Assembly: GCA_905221605.1 (NCBI GenBank)
Contig: CAJNDS010002459.1
Location: 342,357-406,356, forward strand
DNA: 64,000 bases
From: Symbiodinium natans
Taxonomy: Eukaryota; Sar; Dinophyceae; Suessiales; Symbiodiniaceae
Direction of reading: 5' to 3'
The position numbers and the translations under genes were made by a program. The notes beneath the pieces are model-generated. The model saw nothing but the letters and a program-made list of their open reading frames with translations, ran no database searches and was not told the DNA's origin. Below, piece after piece: positions 56,050 through 64,000 of the stretch (positions are counted from its first letter, which is position 1; the number at the start of each line of letters is the position of its first letter).

Positions 56050-57330
56050 ATGTCTGGAAACCCAGGACAACATAAGGATGAGCTCAGCAAAATATCGAAA
56101 ATCAGAAAAGCGCAGAAAGAAACGATCGTGCATGTGCCCGTTCGCAGCTTCTCCAGGTGGGTATCAGTGCCGACATCGTGCCAGGCAACTGATGTTACAT
56201 GCCAGCACAGGAGCTGCCAGCAAGCTTGTTGTGATGACCGGAACTGCTCCCTTTACCAGTTTGACACTGCGACGCTCGGGAAATGCTGGCTCGGGCAATC
56301 ATCCTTGTTCACAACACAGAGGTGTGAGCAGTGGGTGGGTAAACTTAAGGCCGATGGACACTTTCAAGAGGACCCGAGACTCTTCGTCCAAGTGATGGGC
56401 TTGAGGAAGCAACCGGCTGCCGCATTGGAGGATGCAAAGCTCAAAAGCTGTGGCATGCGGCAAATAAGCGACGACGCTTGTGCCGCGTTGGTTTGTGAGG
56501 ACCTCTGCCAGGAGCAGTCAAGCTGCCAATTCTATCAGCTGCGTGTCGGTCGCCAGGAATGCTGGCTTGGTGCTGGTGAGCTTCCCGAGGAAGGCCAGGC
56601 ACTGACCTGGCATGGCGGGTTGTTGGACGAGCAGAGCTCACAGAAAGGATGCCCTGATGGCTTCCTGTGCCCAGCAACCCAAACGTGCGTTGAAGACTGC
56701 ACGGGCTGCAGTGGCTTCACACGGAGCGCAGACGGAAGATGCCGGCGGACGGCTGAGGAAGGCATTTGCGACCCAAGCGCCTGGCAAGACAAGTATGAAA
56801 GCACGGCCCTGAATGCCACCCAGTGCAAAGGCCTCACGCGCGTCGTGGTGAAGATGTCGGAAGAGACTGGGTTCAACGGCCACGCAATTTGTCAAGAAGC
56901 CTGTTGCTCGGATCCATCTTGTGTGCTCTACCAGGTTCGAAGCAGTGCTGCACAGCAGATGAAGCGGAAGCCTGGTGACACGGTACATTGCTGGTTGGGA
57001 TTGGTGGATTCCTCCTTGAATCCTCTTTTCAAGTGCGGTGGTGGAGGCTGGGTGGGTGATCGAAGATCCTGGGAGGGTGGCTTTCTTTCTTCGCGCGGCT
57101 GCGCTCCGGGTGTTGGTGCTGCCTGCCTGCTCACCGGGGAGTGTGTCCAGAGCTGTGCTTCCCAATGCCCTGGGGCGGATTCCTTCGACCCAGGCAGCAA
57201 CGCCTGCGTTGCGAATGGAGCCTTTGCCGAGAAGGAGGACATTCCGGTCCTGGCCAGCGACAGCTCATCCCAGTACTACATCTCCACAACAGACGAAGCA
57301 GCTGCCGACACATTGCTCATGGCAGCTTGA
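56050..57330 (+). CDS. Cysteine-rich protein with three MANSC/PAN-like domains
   Basis: From the ATG at 56050 the frame gives 426 residues. It stays open upstream to 55843, and a CTTCTCCAG acceptor at 56156 suggests the first part may be intron. Three related modules share C.....C..CC.D..C..YQ followed by CWLG: about 56170-56340 (SCQQACCDDRNCSLYQF), 56440-56630 (CEDLCQEQSSCQFYQL) and 56825-57080 (CQEACCSDPSCVLYQV). Each module ends with a W.G segment. Between and after them lie small cysteine-rich inserts (CPDGFLCPATQTCVEDC and a related one near 57100). The CC..C...YQ...CWLG layout resembles MANSC or PAN/Apple extracellular modules. No signal peptide is seen, so an upstream exon is expected. 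It is likely extracellular and carbohydrate- or protein-binding. Confidence 0.6.
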   Translation: MSGNPGQHKDELSKISKIRKAQKETIVHVPVRSFSRWVSVPTSCQATDVTCQHRSCQQACCDDRNCSLYQFDTATLGKCWLGQSSLFTTQRCEQWVGKLKADGHFQEDPRLFVQVMGLRKQPAAALEDAKLKSCGMRQISDDACAALVCEDLCQEQSSCQFYQLRVGRQECWLGAGELPEEGQALTWHGGLLDEQSSQKGCPDGFLCPATQTCVEDCTGCSGFTRSADGRCRRTAEEGICDPSAWQDKYESTALNATQCKGLTRVVVKMSEETGFNGHAICQEACCSDPSCVLYQVRSSAAQQMKRKPGDTVHCWLGLVDSSLNPLFKCGGGGWVGDRRSWEGGFLSSRGCAPGVGAACLLTGECVQSCASQCPGADSFDPGSNACVANGAFAEKEDIPVLASDSSSQYYISTTDEAAADTLLMAA

Positions 57331-57456
57331 TTCCAATCCAGACTATCTGCTGTTGCTATGCACTTAAGTCCTATCCTTTCCATACAGGGCTGCGATTTTT
57401 TCCTTCATGCATTTCAACAAGGCCAATGGCTTTTTCGATGTGGTAATTAATGGGGC

Positions 57457-57831
57457 GTGGTACTTATATACAAGCTTAGCAAGTGTGAGGTGACTCAAAA
57501 CAAGCACCGCTTCATCGACGCGGTGTCAGACAAGGTGTGCGGGACTTTGTCCATAGGGGGCGAAGAATGCACGGCCTTCACTGAGGATGGCAGGACATCA
57601 TGCCGTTGCACCTACACCACGGTTCAGACCTGCAGCACTTGGTTCAACGATGCCTTCCATCTACGACCTGTCATCTCAGAAGTTGGCATGCTTTTGCTGG
57701 CAGGTGAGGGCTGCGACTGCTTTGATGAGCCCGACAGTGCTGGCGTCTTCACTTGCCACTTTGAGCACTTGGAGGAGGTGCCAGACGTAAAGACGAGCCC
57801 TGGTGCTGAGACGGCCTTGAAGATCCTGTAG
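57457..57831 (+). CDS. Cysteine-rich exon, unidentified
   Basis: An open frame ends at TAG 57829-57831. It contains HRFIDAVSDKVCGTLSIGG, ECTAFTEDGRTSCRCTY and GEGCDCFDEPDSAGVF, with paired cysteines typical of extracellular proteins. The listed start is not an ATG. The preceding stretch (57421-57470) reads NGFFDVVINGAWYLYTSLA in another frame after an AACAAG acceptor and may be a separate exon. It could be the 3' end of the gene at 56050 if the stop at 57328 is spliced out, or a distinct gene. Confidence 0.4.
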   Translation: MVLIYKLSKCEVTQNKHRFIDAVSDKVCGTLSIGGEECTAFTEDGRTSCRCTYTTVQTCSTWFNDAFHLRPVISEVGMLLLAGEGCDCFDEPDSAGVFTCHFEHLEEVPDVKTSPGAETALKIL

Positions 57832-57841
57832 GGGCTGAAAC

Positions 57842-57950
57842 ATATGGGTGGCTGTCAAAATTATGGTCCCTTTTGGGGTACCCTAAATATTAGGTGCCGT
57901 ATCATGATAGGGATCCGAAAAGGCACAATAATTTTGACCGCCTCCCATAT
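57842..57950. mobile_element. 109-bp foldback element (MITE-like)
   Basis: The two halves are near-complementary over about 40 bases. The left end reads ATATGGGTGGCTGTCAAAAT and the right, reverse-complemented, reads ATATGGGAGGCGGTCAAAAT. It shares the GGGGTACCC word and size class with the introner-like elements, but its termini differ. It lies 10 bases after the stop codon at 57831. Confidence 0.75.
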
Positions 57951-58371
57951 CCGTGATGCCCTAGAGATAACCGCCGGTTGCTTTGCCGTGGCATAAAGAA
58001 AGTTTGCATTCTGCACCTGACATCTTGAAGATCGTCTCGAAGATCGTCTCGAATGTAGATGATGAGAAGCTAAGGCTTATCAGATATGGATGCTACAGCT
58101 AGAGATGATATGAAGACGAATAAGAATATCGATGGCAATGATGATATTTTCTTCATCAAGAAATGCACAAGCTCATGGGTTGCAAGGACGTGAGGTGAAC
58201 ATTTGCCCACCGAAGTTGAGAAAGAGGGACTGCGCTGGATCGCTAAACCAACTTAGCGATAGATCGGATGCATGGAGTCTACATCATGTTACATCCAACC
58301 AATATCCAACCATATCCAACCCCATGGTCTTCGGGGAGTGGAGACTGGCACACAGCAGTGACGATAGGCTA
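57951..58371. other. Spacer, no gene seen
   Basis: Short direct repeats occur (AAGATCGTCTCGAA twice near 58028; ATCCAACC three times near 58300). No coding frame is supportable. Confidence 0.45.
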
Positions 58372-58964
58372 GCACGCTGCATGCGTTCCAGCACACGTGT
58401 GTCTGCTTGATGTTGCCTGCGGCTCAAGTCCGAGGTCGGTTGTGCGTGTAAGCTGGCTGATTCGCCGAATAGGCAGATCACATGCCACGATCACGCAGCC
58501 CGCGCGAGGACCGCAGGCGGGATCTCCCAGGGTCTGCTTCCAGAGAGTGTCGCGCAGAAGCGCCGAGGGGATGAGTGTGGCCAGAGCGGCGCTGCAGTTT
58601 GCTTGCGGTGGCCAAGGACGCGGCCGCAAAGACGGCCACGTTTGCCGCACAGCTACGCTGAGCAGCTGCCCTGGAAGCGATGTATATATAGGTGGAAAAC
58701 TCCGAAACACGTAGGCCCTACTGTAGGCGAAAGGATGCAATCGACAGTTTTTGACAAAGCGCTTTCAACTACATGTCGGATACACTCCGGTCGGATGTTG
58801 CTTGCACAGTTGCTTAGAAGCTTTTTTCTCGTCCCATCCAGGCTGTGCCATGCCATTGGCCGGCCGCTGCCGCAGGCATCATATCTTTCAATGTGCCGAA
58901 GGGGTGGAAATGGGTGGAAAGCGGACGAGGGGCAAGCGTTGCGCTGACATCTTTGGAGCCAGGC
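58372..58964 (+). repeat. Dispersed ~600-bp repeat, copy 2
   Basis: Same orientation and order as 20761-21394, 37.6 kb away. Substitutions and indels are scattered, with no preserved long frame. Confidence 0.85.
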
Positions 58965-58989
58965 AGCGCCGGCAAGACTTGTAGTTGAG

Positions 58990-59367
58990 ATGGAGAGCCT
59001 GGCGCCCGGGCGAGTGAATCCACGAGCCACCTATTATTACTATCCGAGTTGCGACGCTGGGCAATGCTGCGCGATGCTGTGCGCGCGTTTGCTCTTGAAT
59101 TTGGGGGTGAGGATGCCTGAGGCTTGGATTATCATGGACTCCTGCACGGGTCCGCAGATGTCCACACGTTTCATGCCAAACGACCCCAATATACAAGAAG
59201 CATTAGAAGCCAGCAGCTGCCGATATTGCCAGATGGTGAGAAGAAGATGTCAAGTCAAGAGCCAAGGTGAGGCGTCACCGAAAGCCCCACGTCACGCAAG
59301 GCAAGACTGTCCAAGCAGTTGCTTCCCGTTGTCATGCGCTGCTGGAGCTTTTGAGAATGTAAAATAG
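58990..59367 (+). CDS. Small ORF, 125 residues, unidentified
   Basis: The ATG at 58990 follows the dispersed repeat. The central part (LLLNLGVRMPEAWIIMDSC, FMPNDPNIQEALEASSC) looks protein-like, while the ends do not. It may be one exon of a larger gene. No domain is recognised. Confidence 0.22.
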   Translation: MESLAPGRVNPRATYYYYPSCDAGQCCAMLCARLLLNLGVRMPEAWIIMDSCTGPQMSTRFMPNDPNIQEALEASSCRYCQMVRRRCQVKSQGEASPKAPRHARQDCPSSCFPLSCAAGAFENVK

Positions 59368-62300
59368 ATCTTTGCCACACGGGTAGTCGCCTGGGACACT
59401 GTTCCTTCGGCTAGTCTGGACTCTGACGAAGAGACGATCCTGGCGGAGAGCCCTTCGCCCACACGAGCGCTTGCTTCGGGGCTTCGGGTTAGGGCGCGGC
59501 GTATGAGCTGAATTCAGTTAAATTGAGAGATTCTCATTTTTCTGCGAAGTTTGCAATTGTTCGTGACGTGGCGTATGGCGGGCGATTCAAAAGTCCGTGC
59601 TGCGCGGTTGAGGCGAGGACGACTTGGGCTTCGTCACGTTGGAGATCTCAATCCCACGAGCCAAGCTGGAAGACCCGCTGGGGGCTTAGACATGTAAGAC
59701 ATTGTGACATTGTGAGTTCTCGCAATGTCTGGGAGATTCAGTGTTTACTTTTTTGGGGCTTCCTCCTTCATTGGTTCACTTTCCACCGTCGAGGCACCGG
59801 AAGATGAGCTTTGACAGCAGCCAGAGCGAAGCGCAGGCTTCTGCCATCTTCTGCCATAGCTTCAGCACACAGTAGCACGCAGTATCTGTAGGCCCCCCAG
59901 GCCTTCCCGTAGAGCAGCTTTCAAGGCACTTGCAGGCCTATATAGGCTGGAGTGGAAGGTGGTACTGTATGGCTCGAGCAGTCGTGAGTTGTCCAGATGC
60001 CTTGTCCGTTAGAAGTCACAGGCCTCGCATGCCTCGTCGGTTCTTCCGTTTCAAGTTGGTGCACAGAGAGTCCCCCACACATGTCCCGACAGCGGCAGGC
60101 TTCGCAGTCAACGCTCGAGATCTCGCGTGAGGCCATGGCTCGATCTGTACCGGAGCGTACTTTCAGGTGACACCAGTCAGACAACACATGCTTGAGGTTT
60201 CCCAATAATTTATGCCTGTTCTGCTTCTAGTGCGAAAAGACCGTTCGACGACTTGCGGTCTGCCGCGTGAACCTGTAAATCAGGCCCCAACATAAAGTCA
60301 GACAGGCGATCAGCGTGGCCAAGCCACCAACGTCGCAGTTCCGAGTGGTGTGACGTGGCGCGACGCTAAAGGATCCGCAGGGAAGTGCTTGACGTGCGCG
60401 CGTTCGCGCAAGATCGCACAAGTGCACGTTCTCTCGCGCGTTCTCTCGCGCACGCTTGCGTCGGGGCCAGAGTTGGGCGTTGCAATCCTTCAAGCTGATT
60501 CAAGCTGGGAATGTTGCGGAGGAAGTGGGCTTGGCCATCGCTGTAGCCGAGAAGGGCTCACAGCAACCTGAGATCCCCTCCCTCTGGCATTTTTGCGCAG
60601 TTTGCGTGCAGAGCTTCGTTCATTTTCGCCTTGAACAGGATTTCCCTTCGGCGGATCTGCTTGGAGAGGCAGGGGGCGCCACATGCACCATGCCAAGTGT
60701 TCAAAGACGTACAGCAATGTGCAGCATACTAACGGCTTAAGCCTCAAGCCTCTCATTACGCCTTTCGACTCACAACAGACTTCTACTAAATGGGGCGCTG
60801 GGCTGGATTGAACGGTTCAAGACTTTCGATATTCCCGTGAGCTTCTCCTGGCGGTATGTTTGTAGAGGCTGCCTGCGCAGAGTTTGCCAGCTGCTTGAAG
60901 GAGGCGCCTTGGCCTGCGTAGGGGCATGGCAGTCTGTGGAATTATACACGCCTTGCTGCGCAGCTGCGCATGTTGTTTGACCACTTGAGCGATAGGGCTG
61001 CCGAGCCTGCCACAAAAGAGCTGAAAAGCACACCGAAGCATGCCGAAGCGGCGGCATCCACGAGCCAGGACAGCGCTGTCCTTCCATCCGCTGCGGAGCC
61101 GGGGCTTCAACCGGTCGTTGCCTCACGGATCCTCATCGCATGTTGCGTTGGATTGTGTTGCGTGAGAGGGCACCAGTTAGAGGGTTTGGGTGATGCCACG
61201 GGCAGCCTGTTTCAGGCTGAGTCTCAGATGTGGGGTTCAACTTGGGCAGTGTACAATCCTTAACCTCAACTCGACCGTCGCAAGCCCCATGAGGAAGGAA
61301 CTTGGACCTTGATGCAGGGCATGCGCCTATTGCGGGTGCCAGAGACAAAGGATGACAAAGGTGCCAAGACATCCGCCCCTGTCCTCAGGCGAGTCCAAAG
61401 ATTCACGATGACGATGGCTTTGGCACGGAGTTTGGGGTGAGCCCCCAGAAAGGAGAAGGCACGGGTTTCGGGTTAAGGGCACTGTGGACGTGCACATCAT
61501 CGACGATCTCAGTATCTGGGTTGTCTCTCCTACGCTCTTACACCTGTACTGTATATCAGTATATAACTTTTTTACAGAGCTATACTAAACTTGCTGAACC
61601 TTGAAAGCAGCTAGGCAGGCGGCACCAAGACTTACGCCATGTTCTTTCCTCAACCTTGAAGGAAACTCCGCCTGCAAGATGATCGGGGAGGACACGGGGC
61701 AGTTCATGATGCCATGCGGCCCTTTTCGTTTTGGGCTCAAGGTTCACGATCTGTGTGGTGTTAAGGGTTGGAGTTGAAGCCAGTCAGGGTTTGTAGTAAA
61801 GCGGGTTTAGGTTTAAGCGATTCGGGTAGAGGGTTGTGAGATTTCGCAGAGGCTTCATGTTCTGACGCTACGCCCTCAATGTTCATTCGAACTCATAACT
61901 GTCGTGTCATGGCGTTACCCCCCCCCCCCCCCCCGCACAAAAGCTTTTTGCCGAAGGTGACGCACGCAAGGCTTGCCTCGAGTTCCCTCGCCTTGCATTG
62001 CGCACCGAAGGTTTCTCAACGACTGCACAAGAGGCTCCCACGCAGACCCGAAGCATATATTGTGTATAGATGTGAATGCATGTATAAATGTATATGTGTT
62101 GAGGTATATGCATATGTCTATATGCGCATACGTATCTCTGTATGCGTGTACACACACACCCCTCCCCAGCCCCACCACCATTTTTGCCATGCGGGAGCGT
62201 GACCCTACGCAACTCAGGGACACCTTCTTCCCAGCTAGGCAGAGGACAGGAGCTCCCCCGTCGACCCAGACCCCAACCTCTGAACTGGGCTGAGTGCTCC

Positions 62301-63340
62301 AGGACCCTGTCTCCAAACTGCGAGATGAGGACACACATGGCGACTGCGCCATGAACCTGGCTTGCGAGTCCAGCGACTTGGAGCTGGTTGAGTGCTTGCG
62401 CTCCCAGTGTTTTTCCTTATACGGGGATCGCCGCAGCACTAACGTTCAACCCGCAGGCAGGAACGCCAGTTCATAGATTCACGAGAACCAACCATAACCA
62501 ACCCTCCACTCAAAAACCTCCAAGCCAGCTTGGCTCTCAGACTAAACCCACGAGCGGCCCACGACCAGCAAAGGTGAGTTCCCCTGCGAGGCGTCGATGA
62601 AAGTAGAAGCGCCAACCCAGGCGTGCAGTTGGGCAGGTATCGGGTTTCAGACTTTGGGGTTGCGTCCGGGTTTGCCGATGTTGCCGCAAGGTCCAGGCCA
62701 AAGACTTAGATGGAATAAGGTGCTCTTGTGCTTCAACTCTGGAATGCGCATTCCTGCCGTCAGGGCTAAAACCTGTTAAGCCCTTTGCCCTCAACCATCC
62801 CTCCCAAGCTGGCACTTATGTAGGCCGCTTTGGCCCGGTTGGAGAGATCTAATCCGGGTGTAGGCGCAGTTTTCACTTGCCTACAGTTGCATGTTACTAA
62901 GTATGTCTTCTTCCACTTTCAAGTCTTGAAACCTCACAGTTGTCGCTAAACGACAGCTGGGTAGTTCGGTGCAGAGAGCTGAATCCCAATTTAGAGACTT
63001 GAAACATGCCCTGCCTTGTCGTGCTTTATGTAGTCGTCCTCCTCGTGATGCTTTCGACTTTGCAAAGGTGGGCGAGGTTAGTGGCTGCTTCGGGGCCTGT
63101 GTGGCCTGGCTGCGCAAGTCACTCCGCAGACTTGCACGCGCCTCTTGGACTGAATTTTTGGGAGTAGAGGGGGAAAGCCCAGTCATTCTGCCAAGTCTGG
63201 TGAGCACCTTTCGATACGGATCTCAGAGTGGGCATTGTCTGACACAGATCCTCTTTTGCAGTTTTACCTTCTGACATCGTTTCCTACAGGCTGCAGGAAG
63301 CATAATGACAAACAACTAGCACGTGTCCTCGTCGCCCACC
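59368..63340. other. No confirmed gene; possible exons
   Basis: Protein-like plus-strand stretches occur at about 60465-60590 (FKLIQAGNVAEEVGLAIAVA) and 60975-61110 (KELKSTPKHAEAAASTSQDS), both without family or fixed splice sites. A run of about 18 C lies at 61917-61934. Alternating TATA/TGTA sequence is found at 62055-62155. Confidence 0.35.
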
Positions 63341-63924
63341 GCTAGACACACACCTCACACACACACACACACACACGCACACACCCGCACACACACACAC
63401 ACACACAGCCACACAGACAGACAGACAGACGGACGGACGGACGGACAGACAGACGCACACACACATACACACACACACACACACATACACACACACACAC
63501 ACGCGGACAGACACACAGAGAGACAGACACACAGACCCACGCACACACACACACACACACCTACACACACAACACACACACACACCCACAACACACATCT
63601 CACACACACACACACACACACACGCGGACAGACACACAGAGAGACAGACACACAGACCCACGCACACACACACACACACACCTACACACACAACACACAC
63701 CCACAACACACATCTCACACACACACACAACACAACATACAAACACACAAACACACAAACACAAACACACGACACACACACACACACCTCACACACACAC
63801 ACACAACGCACACACACACACACACAACACACCCACAAACACACCTCACACACACACACACCCACACACACACACACAAAACACAACACACAAACACACA
63901 AACATACAAACACGCAAACACACA

Positions 63925-63969
<45 letters not shown>

Positions 63970-64000
63970 CCACACACCACACACACACACACACGCACTC
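63341..64000. repeat. Long (CA)n microsatellite to the window edge
   Basis: CA repeats with interspersed GACA/GACAGACAGACGGACG and a 115-bp unit seen twice (near 63500 and 63620). Cys/Val-only frames on the minus strand are artefacts. Confidence 0.97.

Noticed and set aside
27708-57950. Treating the 57842-57950 foldback as a member of the introner family
   Set aside because: Its termini (ATATGGG..GTCAAAATTAT) differ from GGGTTTNCGAAWATRGGG; only size and one internal word are shared.
63284-63994. 236-codon minus-strand Cys/Val frame
   Set aside because: CA microsatellite read in one frame.

Overview
The window looks like nuclear DNA of a dinoflagellate, most likely Symbiodiniaceae-like or a related free-living species. 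Four things point there. Interstitial TTTAGGG/CCCTAAA tracts recur. Reconstructable genes are cut into short exons. Their introns mostly start with GC rather than GT, and almost every acceptor AG is followed by G. Finally, simple repeats, foldbacks and short non-autonomous elements are very dense. There are no bacterial operons, ribosome binding sites, rRNA or convincing tRNA genes. No coding sequence here was checked against a database; assignments rest on motifs I can read.

Layout. 1-8.4 kb: scattered exon-like frames, a 10-bp satellite, an introner-like element and telomere-like tracts. 8.4-13.1 kb: a large plus-strand gene (proline-rich repeat region followed by a ParB/sulfiredoxin-like segment). 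14-17.4 kb: unassigned exon-like frames on both strands. 17.77-19.71 kb: a PP2C (PPM) phosphatase gene in at least 12 exons. 20-27 kb: shuffled partial duplications of exon-like blocks, including two long foldbacks. 27.5-34.1 kb: a two-exon gene for a predicted 2,159-residue type I membrane protein with 20 six-cysteine domains of about 101 residues, resembling the Kre9/KNH Ig-like fold, plus a transmembrane segment and a short tail. 34.1-48.8 kb: no credible gene; it holds a hairpin family, a large palindrome, polypurine, poly-C and 9-bp tracts, and a roughly 55-copy 30-bp minisatellite. 48.86-51.03 kb: a PARP catalytic domain in four exons with an intact H-Y-E triad. 54.6-57.8 kb: a secreted alanine-rich protein, a cysteine-rich MANSC/PAN-like protein and another cysteine-rich exon. 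58.4-59.0 kb: a second copy of a ~600-bp dispersed repeat first seen at 20.8 kb. The window ends in a long CA microsatellite.

Themes. (1) The membrane protein gene is interrupted by a 106-bp intron with terminal inverted repeats and an exact 8-bp target duplication. Because it falls inside a repeated domain, its splice junctions can be deduced from the other copies. Two other elements share its terminal repeats. (2) Telomere-like tracts lie inside introns of at least two genes, and ORFs that seem to end in the tract actually splice past it. (3) The genes I can name belong to cell-surface recognition (20-domain protein, MANSC-like protein) and signalling (PP2C, PARP); nothing in the sequence shows that they work together.
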